A DNA stretch of 64,000 bases. It comes from Bufo bufo. Its lineage: Eukaryota; Chordata; Amphibia; Anura; Bufonidae. Position 1 is the stretch's first letter, and each line of letters begins with the position of its first letter. The stretch is taken from contig NC_053392.1 of NCBI RefSeq assembly GCF_905171765.1, positions 450,342,722 to 450,406,721 of the forward strand. Reading direction: 5' to 3'. This document shows, piece by piece, positions 1 to 10,227 of the stretch. The notes under the pieces were generated by a model that worked only from the letters and a program-made list of their open reading frames with translations, did not search any database and had not been told where the DNA came from. The position numbers and the translations under genes were made by a program.

Positions 1-849
1 GTATGCTGATAGAGATGCCAGGAACCTTCCTGAGTAATTCCGCGACCTTAAACTGTCCTCCACTACAATGGCAAGACATTGAGAGTTATCCTCAATTACT
101 AAAACTCTTAGAGATAATTGTGTCCCCTACCACTGGGGGTTCCGAGTGAAATTGGTGATATCCAGGAATGACTCTACTGCAATGGTGGATTCACCTACCA
201 ATGCTATGAAATTACCACAAGATTGGGAACTCAACCCCATTGCCACTTCATGTCCACCACTATCCAAAACTGAACCTGTTTCACCTCTTTCTGAAGAATG
301 TCAGACTGTATCTCCTAGGTGCTTGTCAAGTCATTGAACCAGGTCTTATGTTCCATGGTCTTCGCAAGACTTTAACATTAAAGTATGGCGAATGTGTCAT
401 AATATAGCGGGAACTTTTCATGTTCCATCTGATATGCTCTTATGTATCACACCCTTATACTTATGGCATGGAATGCCTTTTTCTTTTATTATACCTGTTC
501 CGTTAGCTTCTAGTGCTAGGTGTAACCATTTTATTAAAAACAAGTGTACACAAAAACAATTATGGGAAGCTCACCAAAATAGAGCACGGCCTGCTACCAT
601 CCAATAGCTAGACAATAAATATACAAAAAGATGGCCAGCTCACAAGAAGTCAATTAAATCTAATTTAATCTCAACCTATAAAATGATGCCAGATATTGGC
701 CAATCATACATACAGTAATACACTCTTATGTGCTGACTTAAATACACCAAATAGCAGTATAAAATCAAATGCAATTATAAAATGTAATTCTAAAAATATA
801 CTAACAAAATAGCATTATAGTTATAGTAGTCACAGTCCCTCCTTTCTAT
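1..849. other. Non-coding flank, no gene recognised
   Basis: No reading frame here has family motifs. Short open stretches at 146-337 and 392-607 have no recognisable domain and look like chance frames. The second half becomes AT-rich before the Penelope-like coding sequence begins. It may be intergenic DNA or decayed repeat. Confidence 0.5.
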
Positions 850-871
850 TAAGCTGGGGAGCTCTAGAAAA

Positions 872-2233
872 ATGAGAGACAAAAAGCAGACCAATTGCAA
901 TTTGACTAAAGACGAGATACAAGCAGTGAAGAATTTACAACAAAATTACAAGATTACAATCCGCCCCGCCGATAAAGGCGGAGCAATTGTAATTCTGGAT
1001 ACTACAAAATATGAGGATGAGTGTAACAAACAGCTATCAGATGTGAAAACATATAAAATTTTAGAGAGAGACCCCTTCAAAAAGTAGAAGAATTAAGAAG
1101 TATGTGTGATACAGCAAAAGAAAAATGCATCTTGAATCAATCTGTATATGATTTTATACTAGGCACTCCCAAAAAGTTGCCAGTTTTTTATTGCATCCCA
1201 AAGGTGCATAAAGATCCTATTAATCCACCAGGGAGACCTATAGTCTCTGGAATAGGCTCATTGACAGCTAATTTGTCACAGTACCTGGACCATATGTTGC
1301 AACCGTATGTAAAGAATATCCCATCATATTTGAAGGATACTACAACAGTTGTCAACTTATTTGAAAACTTGATATGTAAGCCGGGTTGGATCATGGCAAC
1401 GTTGGATGCTAGTTCACTCTATACATGCATCAACCATGAGCACGGTATACATGCAATAAAAATTATGTTATCCCAGAGAAAAGATTTGAAAATGGAGCAG
1501 TTGCAATTCATCCTGGATAGCATTAAATATGTGTTAATACATAATTATTTTTATTCAAAATATTATTTACAGTTGATGGGCACCGCCATGGGCACCAGAT
1601 TCCCCCCAGCTATGCCAACCTGATCATGGCAGCTTGGGAACAGAACATCGTAACACCCAGGCTGGGGTCGGGTCTGGTGCTCTGGCGGCGCTACATCGAT
1701 GATATTATACTGGTGTGGGATAGGCCGCATGATGATTTGGTGCGATTTTTGGACGAGCTAAATCACAACAAGCTCAACCTTAAATTCACGCCGAACATCA
1801 GCACACAAGTGGTGCAATTTTTGGATCTTAACATAGAAATGAATGGCCCCAAATTCTTGTGTAGCACATATAAAAAAAATCTGTATCAAGGAACAGCTTT
1901 ATTTTGAACACAAGCTGCCATTTGCCTCGATGGCTGTTGAATGTACCATTCAGCCAATTCTGTAGGTTGAAGCGCAACTGTACCAAGGACGAACAGTTCG
2001 AACGGGAAGCAATATCTATGAAAAATCTATTTATGGAAAAACAGTATACACCCGTGCTGCTGGATAAAGCATTGGATAGAGTGAAAAATCTAGATAGACG
2101 CACATTTTTTGAAGAAAAATATAAAGAAAGTAATCAAGGAGAAGCAACATCTAAGTTAATACTACCCTTTAATGTAGAATATAAAAAGTGTCATGTGTTT
2201 ATAGTAGGTGTCTATAAGGTAGACCCGCTATAA
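872..2233 (+). pseudogene. PLE-1 reverse transcriptase, frameshifted 5' part
   Basis: The reverse transcriptase core is spread over four frames: 872-1087, 1102-1623, 1626-1907 and 1904-2233. Visible motifs in order are IRPADKGG (fingers), FYCIPKVHKDP and GRPIVSG, the palm motif A region ATLDASSLYT carrying the first catalytic Asp, a TAMGT motif, and RRYIDDIILVW with the catalytic Asp pair. These are standard for Penelope-type RTs, which are related to telomerase. At least three frame changes and a stop before the last segment make it non-functional. The real PLE-1 sequence ends at about 2188. The final residues of the open frame (2189-2233) belong to the inserted PLE-2. Confidence 0.85.
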
Positions 2234-2260
2234 AGTATTCTCAGTGGCCTCAATTATCTG

Positions 2261-2388
2261 TTTCTTGTTTACTGAGTATGCCTTATTATACTTATTTTAA
2301 GATTTAACTTTTATTCTTATCATTTAAAATTATGATGAGACAGCTGAGTTTAGTGAAACTACTGCGCTAGTTAGTTAGAGAGAGAGGA
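2261..2388. repeat. PLE-2 inverted repeat, left arm
   Basis: 128 bp starting TTTCTTGTTTACTGAG and ending AGAGAGAGGA. Its reverse complement is found, apparently without mismatch, at 4400-4527. The left arm lies 72 bp inside the element's 3' end. Confidence 0.9.
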
Positions 2389-2634
2389 GAGGGACTAATT
2401 AACTAGTACTGGATTAGAGTGATGTTCCTGTCTAATAGGCCTATTGCATATAGGTGGAGAGCCTAGTTAATTTTACTAGAAGTCCCTATGCACTTATCCT
2501 ACTTGACCTAGTCTAGTCAGTGTGATGGCTGTTGTCGGGGCACTCGTCTTTAAAAAGACGACCCCCAGCCTCAGGAACCTCGGGCCTGTACTACAGGTCC
2601 CTATGCTCTTACCTCTCTACGGTTGATTTCCTTT

Positions 2635-2677
2635 TTCATCCGACGCGTTTCGCCAGGTATGGCTCTTCAGGGAATAA
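2635..2677 (-). ncRNA. Hammerhead ribozyme-like motif in PLE-2
   Basis: Read on the minus strand: CTGAAGA core, stem II GCCA/TGGC closed by the loop TACC (G and C at the closing positions), then GAAAC, a self-complementary ACGCGT stem III, and GTC followed by GG. Stem I can form between TTATTCC before the core and GGATGAA after GTC (five pairs around two mismatches). Every invariant core nucleotide of the hammerhead is present. Hammerheads with very short stem III are described from Penelope-like terminal repeats. Cleavage here is inferred, not shown. Confidence 0.7.
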
Positions 2678-3308
2678 AGAGGATGTTCAGGCGCTGAAGG
2701 CAGTGGCTCTCGCCTGTATCGATCATGCGGCAGTGGCGGCGTTGTAATGCTGTGAGTCTCTTTTTGTGCGCCTCGCTCCTCCCCTGCATGGAATTGACCA
2801 GTCAGCTGGTGTGGGCCAAGCGCACTCTTGACACTCCCCCCTGTATATTCACCTGCCTACTTCACAGCGGAGACATGCGCAGAAGAGTTCCGCTTCTTCC
2901 ATCGGGCGGCCTAGCTATGCTCCGCTGTAGTACGGAAGTGACGTGGTGCTTGGGAGTGGATAGTCGTCATGGGGATCTCATACCGCATCCCCGGCCGGCT
3001 TTCTGTGTAGCAAAGTTGCTATTGCCTGGAAAGTATTGACGGTTAGGTTAAATTTGTTAAAAATTAGCCAAAACAGCTCTCACAGGGCATGGATTATAAA
3101 GTCCTGTCTCTTCTTCAATGTTATATTATGATTTTTAGGTTTTTAGTTTCTGTCATGTTGATATTGACACCATCATTATTACAATGAAATTTAGTTTTTA
3201 GAGATGATTTAATGTATAAATACATAGGATCATTCTTATTTATCATTTTAATACCTATATACATATAGAGATCCATTCAAAACTGCCCTCTGTATGTTTA
3301 TCGTAAAT

Positions 3309-4256
3309 TTATAGAAAGGGTTTGTAGGAAAGATATTCATTGAGGCCATTTGGTGTAACGGACTTCAGTCTATAGATCCATCTGGCTTCTGCCTTCAGGA
3401 TTAGTTTATCCCAATCGCCCCCCCTCCTGGGTTTAGGGACATGTTGGATACCCATAAACTGAAGGCATGCCGTATTTCCTCCATGGCATTGGTTGATGTG
3501 CCGTGCCACTGATGTGTCCTTTTTATTTTGAACATCATTATAGTGGTCTCTGATGCGTCTCCTAAATTCTCTTTTTGTCTTCCCTACATAGTCTAGGGGA
3601 CAGGAGCACTGTGCTAAATACACTACCCCCATGGTTAGACAGTTCACGTAATCACAGTTGGTATATTCTCTCCCTGTATGTGAGCACGTGAATGTCTTTG
3701 TTTTCTTTATCTGGCTACAGGCCAAGCACCTACCACATTTAAAGGTACCTGTAGGTTTCCTGGATAGCCAGTTATCAGGATTTGTAGGGGGTAGATAGTG
3801 GCTGTTGACCAATCTATCTTTCAGACTTCTACCCTTCCTGTAGGTTATTGATGGGTATGGTCCTATTATATCCTCCAGATCAGGATCAGTTTTTAGTATA
3901 TACCAATACTTTGTTAGTATCTGCCTAACTTGTTGGTGGGCATTGTCAAAAGTCCCTATGATGCGAGTAGTCTTAGAGGGAGCTGTATAGTCTGTCCTTT
4001 TTTTCTTTGGAATGAGTAACCTATCCCTATTATCTGAGGCTGCTGCCTCATAGGCCACTCGAAGTATACCATCCGGGTATCCTCTGTCTCTGAATCTGTA
4101 CCTTAGATCCTTTGCCTCACTTTTGAATTTTTTAAAGGTGGAGCAATTGCGTCGGAGTCTAAGGTACTGACCCTTTGGTATGCCTTTCCGTAGGGCATAG
4201 GGATGGGCGCTTTCCCAACGGAGTAGACTATTTGTCGCTGTCTTTTTACGATACAC
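3309..4256 (-). pseudogene. PLE-2 RT thumb plus GIY-YIG endonuclease, 5'-truncated
   Basis: A 315-residue open frame starting in the thumb region of a Penelope-like RT (YRKKTATNSLLRW, GIPKGQYLRLRRNC). A CGRCLAC cysteine motif follows at about residues 173-179, then a GIY-YIG nuclease domain: GVVYLAQCSCPLDYVGKT, the Arg-rich FRRRIRDH helix with the catalytic Arg, and HINQCHGG. It ends in WIYRLKSVTPNGLNEY with the conserved C-terminal Glu/Asn region. RT sequence continues upstream to about 4395 but meets an in-frame stop, and the catalytic palm is absent. The endonuclease domain looks complete but has no RT partner in this copy. Confidence 0.85.
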
Positions 4257-4399
4257 CGAGGTAATAATATTATTATTTGGGCCTCTTTAAATGAGCACAT
4301 CTAAAAAAGGTAGAGAGTCATGGCTATGTTCAGATGTGAATCTAAGGCCCATAGTATTGTCATTTATCATCTCCATAAAGTCCCCAAAGTCCTCTGCCG

Positions 4400-4527
4400 T
4401 CCTCTCTCTCTAACTAACTAGCGCAGTAGTTTCACTAAACTCAGCTGTCTCATCATAATTTTAAATGATAAGAATAAAAGTTAAATCTTAAAATAAGTAT
4501 AATAAGGCATACTCAGTAAACAAGAAA
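4400..4527. repeat. PLE-2 inverted repeat, right arm at element end
   Basis: Reverse complement of 2261-2388. It runs to the very last base of PLE-2, next to the target-site duplication. It replaces the missing 5' part of the element, joining directly to truncated RT sequence at about 4395. Confidence 0.9.
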
Positions 4528-4541
4528 TAGAATATAAAAAG

Positions 4542-5263
4542 ATTTCAAAGGTGGTGAATAAACACTGGCACATGTTGCGTGAGGATACAATTTTGGCTAC
4601 TGTTTTGCCAACCAAACCTCCTATTTACACAAAAGCAGCAAATCTGGGGTTGCAAGTAGCTCCTACTATTAGGAAAAAAGAAGAAAAAAGATCCATAATT
4701 ACACCTTGGATGACCCTAAAGGGGTTTTACAGATGTGGTTCTTGTGGGAATTGTAGAACAAAAAAAATTCCCCAGGAAAACCACAAAAATAATCTCCCAA
4801 ACTAATTAGTATGAATGGGAGATTAACTAAATATTATCATGCAACAGTGAAGCCGTTATTTATATGTTGGAGTGCCCATGTGCGAAACAATATGTGGGTC
4901 GCACTAGCAGTACCCTCAAGATCAGGGTGGTCCGAACATATAAACAACATTAAGAAGGGCTATGATAAACATGTGTTGTCTAATCATTTTAAAATACACC
5001 ATGTTAGTGATCCAACAGGCTTAAAGTACGCAGCTCTACAGACTGTTAAGAAAGACTGGAGGGGAGGCGACTTCATATCCAAAATGTCCAGGTACGAGTC
5101 TAAAATGTTCTATGAATTTGGAACTATAGCACCTAGGGGACTCAATTCTGAACTCAAAAAAGGTTCGGTGGCAGGCGTACACGACGTGTCGATGCCAGGC
5201 TGTTTTATCAGCGCATTGACACGTCCTGCACCCTCCCACCGAAACCAGTCATTACATCAGTGA
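4542..5263 (+). pseudogene. PLE-1 C-terminal part with GIY-YIG remnant
   Basis: Continuation of the PLE-1 gene after the nested element. It starts with the KHWHMLRED thumb-side motif typical of these RTs, then a Cys cluster (CGSCGNC near 4737-4757) resembling the zinc-binding motif before the endonuclease. A stop near 4804 and a frame change follow. In another frame at about 4863-4925 the GIY-YIG core QYVGRTSS is readable, then EHINNIKKGYDKHVLSNHFK and the C-terminal RGLNSE. Another frame change falls in the middle of the endonuclease. It cannot encode an active nuclease. Confidence 0.8.
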
Positions 5264-5948
5264 AAGCCAATTCTGCTGGATCAAGGTTTTGTATATGATG
5301 CTTGCATAATGTAATATCACTATCATATATAATATTGTTAGTATGTAGTGTATAACACTAACAAACATGAGAAGAATAACCTATATTTTATGATTTAATG
5401 AGTATTTGATATAGCACTGTTTAGTATATAGAAGTATCAGTCATGGTCCGGTCCAGGTTCACAAAATGAGAAAATGAAAAACTCTGACTAATGATATTAT
5501 ACATCTTAAACCTGTATTACACTGAACGATCTAGTAGGCTATTGCTAATCGCCTGCTCACTAGCAGAGGAGACTACTGCTATCACATGCAGTGATTTACT
5601 CCCCAGCATGGGGAGGAGCGATCGTTATGCCATCTCTCGTCCCCATGCTGTCTAGTTGTTTTCCACCAGCAGATTGTGATTACACAGCACAATCTGTTGT
5701 CGGCAAACAAAGATTTTTAAACAAGGAAGATTCCAATTGCCTAATGAACAAGCATTTGTTCGTTGATTGGGTCATCGGTGGCAATATTACACTGCCAGAT
5801 TCATACAAACGTTTGTTAGTTGGCTGACAGTTGTCCAGTCTACTATAGGCTTTAGATCCTTAAATAAATCATTGTCCTGAAGGAGCAAAGCAAATTACTG
5901 CAATCCAACAGGAATTGAACCAGCTACACAGAGAAAGCTCTGTGACAA
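5264..5948. other. PLE-1 tail and degenerate MITE-like DNA
   Basis: To about 5450 this is AT-rich sequence after the PLE-1 frame, probably its 3' tail. About 5510-5830 contains TATTACACTGAACGAT and GCAATATTACACTGCC, which resemble short inverted-repeat elements common in frogs. No clear target-site duplication was found. No gene is supported. Confidence 0.4.
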
Positions 5949-8059
5949 TTAAGGCTACTTTCACACTCGCGTTTGGTGCGGATCCGTCATGGATCTGCAC
6001 AGACGGATCCGTTCAGATAACACAACCATCTTCATCCGTTCAGAACAGATCAGTTTCTATCATCTTTGGTGTTCAAGACGAATCCGTCTTGGCTATATTA
6101 TTGAAAGTCAATGGAGGATAGATCAGTTTTCTATTGTGCCAGATTGTGTCATAGAAAACGGATCCGTCCCTATTGGCTTACATTGTGCGTCAGAACAGAT
6201 CCATTTGGTTTAGTTTTGTCAGACGGACACCAAAACGCTGCAAGCAGCGTTTTGGTGTCCGGCTCCAAAGCGGAATTGTCACGGGGTAGCGTCACGGGTA
6301 TAAAGATAGAGCAGAGGTGCACCCCCTGAGCTGCCACCCGATCCCCTGTCCCTGCCTACTTGCACCACCCGCCCTAGGTGACGGGGCGCAACTGGGCGAC
6401 AGTCCCTGACCTGAGTAAGTGCAAGCCGAGAGATAGAGATAGAGACAGCAGGGAAGCGGACAGCCAATGAGAGGTAGCACTCGAGCGGACAGAGAGGTGG
6501 AACAAGCAAGGTACCACCAAAAACGGAAGGGCGAGGTGGGTCAACTAGCCGGGGTCAGTCCAGGAGGTCACGTCAGTATGAGGGAAGAGGCAAAGTCAAA
6601 ACCCAAAAGCAAGCCGAGGTCAAAATCCGAGAGGTAGCGTCAAGGTTCAGGGAGCAGGCAGAAGAGGTGCCAGGAAGCAGATCAAGGGTCAAATCCAAAG
6701 GTAAGCTAAATAACAATAATAATACACAGCCTAAGGGACCAAAATCACAAGCAACCTGTAGCCAGCAGGTTGCCTGTATTTATAGTGGGGAGTGAGGGTC
6801 ATGTAACGTGGCCAGCGTCACATGACCGACAGACAGGCAATTAAAGCACCGAGTGATCAGCTCGGCGCTCAAGGCAGACCTAGGAGCAGGGAGCCTCCCA
6901 GCTAGCAAATAGAGATGTCCCGAACTATTCGCCGGCGAACAGTTCCCGGCGACCATCGCTTGTTTGCATTCGCCGCGGCGGGCGAACATATGCACTGTTC
7001 GGTCCGCCCCCTATTCGTCATCATTGTGTAAACTTTGACCCTGTACCTCACAGTCAGCAGACACATTCCAGTCAATCAGCATCATACCCTCCCACCTCCT
7101 GGACAGCATCCATTTTAGATTCATTCGGAAGCTGCATTCTTAGTGAGAGGAGGGACAGTGTAGCTGCTGCTGATTTAATAGGGAAATCGATAGCTAGGCC
7201 AGTGTATTCAGTGTCCACTACAGTCCTGAAAGACTCATCTGATCTCTGCTGTATAGTGTTGAGCGAACAGTTCGAGCATAGTTCGGGTCCGTACCGAATA
7301 TTGGGGTGTTCGTGACACGGACCCGAACCCGAACTTTTTCGTAAAAGTTCGGGTTCGGGTTCGTCGTTCGGCATGTATTTTGGCGCATTTTGAAAGGCTG
7401 CAAAGCAGCCAATCAACATGCATCATACTACTTGCCCTAAGATGCCATCGCAGCCATGCCTACTATTGGCAAGGCTGTGATTGGCCAAGTGCAGCATGTG
7501 ACTCAGCCTCTTTATAAGCTTGTGTGCACGTCGGGACGTGCTCACTCCCGATGTGAATAGAACAGGGATAGACGCAGCTGATGCTAGGGCGAGAATAGGC
7601 AGGGATAATTGAATAGCTGGAAGCAAATTTCTCTCCTCCACCTGTGATTCATCTGAACAACTGCAGCTGAGCTGCTTTTTTGATAGGGATTGGCTATTTT
7701 TAGAGTGGCCAGAGTGATTTTTCCATCCACATGTACCTGGGCTGACCGCCGGCCGCCATTTTGCGACTTGTAATGCTGCAGCAGAAGCTGCCACAGTGTG
7801 CATTCCAAAGCTCCAAACAAGTCAGACATCTACACCTGGGATTCAGACCAATAGCGATTTAGCAGCACAGTCCAAGGCTATTTTTTTTAAAGGTTGTGCA
7901 GACTATTTTGTGGCACATGTTACTGGGCTGATAGGCGGCGGCCATCTTGGGACTAGTGCTGCAGCACAATCTCTCCCAACGTCCATTAATCACTTGTAAT
8001 AGTAGTCTGTGCCATAGAAATCCTACATCAGGGACTTGGGTGTGCTTGTGTCACCCCTA

Positions 8060-10180
8060 CTAATACCAGTCCACCTGTAATCCATACAGTGAAAAGCCAT
8101 AAAGTATTCCAGTGAGGGAATTTTTTTTTTATTTAAAAAAGGCCAAGTTAGTTTATCTGGCGTTCAATATACTAGATACAGTTAGGCCTGCGTTTCATAC
8201 ATCTGGAATTAGCAAACTAATGTGCTGGGGTTGGGAAAACATATATGTACCCATACTAGAATCTGTCAAAGAAAGCGGTACTCACATATAACAGTCATTC
8301 CATCTGTAATCCATACAGTCAAAAGACTGAAAGTATTCCAATGAGGGAATTTTTTTTATTTAAAAAAGGCCAAGTTAGTTTATCTGGCGTTCAATATACT
8401 AGATACAGTTAGGCCTGCGTTTCATACATCTGGAATTAGCAAACTAATGTGCTGGGGTTGGGAAAACATATATGTACCCATACTAGAATCTGTCAAAGAA
8501 AGCGGTACTCACATATAACAGTCATTCCATCTGTAATCCATACAGTCAAAAGACTGAAAGTATTCCAGTGAGGGAATTTTTTTTTTATTTAAAAAAGGCC
8601 AAGTTAGTTTATCTGGCGTTCAATATACTAGATACAGTTAGGCCTGCGTTTCATACATCTGGAATTAGCAAACTAATGTGCTGGGGTTGGGAAAACATAT
8701 ATGTACCCATACTAGAATCTGTCAAAGAAAGCGGTACTCACATATAACAGTCATTCCATCTGTAATCCATACAGTCAAAAGACTGAAAGTATTCCAGTGA
8801 GGGAATTTTTTTTATTTAAAAAAGGCCAAGTTAGTTTATCTGGCGTTCAATATACTAGATACAGTTAGGCCTGCGTTTCATACATCTGGAATTAGCAAAC
8901 TAATGTGCTGGGGTTGGGAAAACATATATGTACCCATACTAGAATCTGTCAAAGAAAGCGGTACTCACATATAACAGTCATTCCATCTGTAATCCATACA
9001 GTCAAAAGACTGAAAGTATTCCAGTGAGGGAATTTTTTTTATTTAAAAAAGGCCAAGTTAGTTTATCTGGCGTTCAATATACTAGATACAGTTAGGCCTG
9101 CGTTTCATACATCTGGAATTAGCAAACTAATGTGCTGGGGTTGGGAAAACATATATGTACCCATACTAGAATCTGTCAAAGAAAGCGGTACTCACATATA
9201 ACAGTCATTCCATCTGTAATCCATACAGTGAAAAGCCATAAAGTATTCCAGTGAGGGAATTTTTTTTTTATTTAAAAAAGGCCAAGTTAGTTTATCTGGC
9301 GTTCAATATACTAGATACAGTTAGGCCTGCGTTTCATACATCTGGAATTAGCAAACTAATGTGCTGGGGTTGGGAAAACATATATGTACCCATACTAGAA
9401 TCTGTCAAAGAAAGCGGTACTCACATATAACAGTCATTCCATCTGTAATCCATACAGTCAAAAGACTGAAAGTATTCCAGTGAGGGAATTTTTTTTATTT
9501 AAAAAAGGCCAAGTTAGTTTATCTGGCGTTCAATATACTAGATACAGTTAGGCCTGCGTTTCATACATCTGGAATTAGCAAACTAATGTGCTGGGGTTAG
9601 GAAAACATATATGTACCCATACTAGAATCTGTCAAAGAAAGCGGTACTCACATATAACAGTCATTCCATCTGTAATCCATACAGTCAAAAGACTGAAAGT
9701 ATTCCAGTGAGGGAATTTTTTTTATTTAAAAAAGGCCAAGTTAGTTTATCTGGCGTTCAATATACTAGATACAGTTACTGTAGGCCTGCGTTTCATACAT
9801 CTGGAATTAGCAAACTAATGTGCTGGGGTTGGGAAAACATATATGTACCCATACTAGAATCTGTCAAAGAAAGCGGTACTCACATATAACAGTCATTCCA
9901 TCTGTAATCCATACAGTCAAAAGACTGAAAGTATTCCAGTGAGGGAATTTTTTTTATTTAAAAAAGGCCAAGTTAGTTTATCTGGCGTTCAATATACTAG
10001 ATACAGTTAGGCCTGCGTTTCATACATCTGGAATTAGCAAACTAATGTGCTGGGGTTGGGAAAACATATATGTACCCATACTAGAATCTGTCAAAGAAAG
10101 CGGTACTCACATATAACAGTCATTCCATCTGTAATCCATACAGTCAAAAGACTGAAAGTATTCCAGTGAGGGGATTTTGC
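8060..10180. repeat. Tandem array of about 227-229 bp units in hAT-B
   Basis: The landmark ATTCC..GAGGGAATT recurs at 8106, 8335, 8562, 8791, 9018, 9245, 9474, 9701, 9933 and 10160, giving nine full periods of 227-232 bp. Most length differences come from the T run after GGGAA. One unit carries an extra ACTGT-like insertion near 9777. Units are almost identical by eye. The array sits directly upstream of the transposase start, the 5' untranslated position. Confidence 0.95.
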
Positions 10181-10227
10181 TTATAAAAAATAATATATTT
10201 CATTGTGGTGCGAGTTGAATCGCAACA

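Larger units (their letters stand above)
2189..4527 (-). mobile_element. Penelope-like element PLE-2 nested in PLE-1
   Basis: A minus-strand Penelope-like insertion of about 2.3 kb bounded exactly by a 14-bp target-site duplication (2175-2188 and 4528-4541). It is 5'-truncated: only the end of the RT and the GIY-YIG domain remain (3309-4395). Its 3' region (2189-3308) holds a hammerhead-like motif at 2635-2677. The outermost 128 bp at the right end (4400-4527) are an inverted copy of 2261-2388, identical by eye. Inverted or partial tandem tails are a known habit of Penelope elements. Confidence 0.85.
850..5450 (+). mobile_element. Penelope-like element PLE-1, decayed and split
   Basis: A Penelope-like retroelement (reverse transcriptase plus GIY-YIG endonuclease) lies in two blocks, 872-2233 and 4542-5263. 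PLE-2, in the opposite orientation, separates them. The 14-bp sequence TAGAATATAAAAAG occurs at 2175-2188 and again at 4528-4541, so PLE-2 inserted into PLE-1 coding sequence and duplicated this site. The 5' part of the gene (N-terminal region before the RT fingers) is missing, so PLE-1 is 5'-truncated. Several frameshifts show it is old and dead. The 5450 end is approximate. No hammerhead-like motif was found near it. Confidence 0.8.

Noticed and set aside
146..607. Small host genes
   Set aside because: 63 and 71 codons, no domain and no splice or promoter evidence.
6780..7829. Short minus-strand frames near the hAT-A and hAT-B left ends
   Set aside because: They run through terminal inverted repeats rich in GTTCGGGT and translate to Arg/Pro-rich low-complexity sequence.
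8060..10180. CRISPR-like array
   Set aside because: Units of about 227 bp are contiguous without unique spacers, and the context is a eukaryotic hAT transposon.
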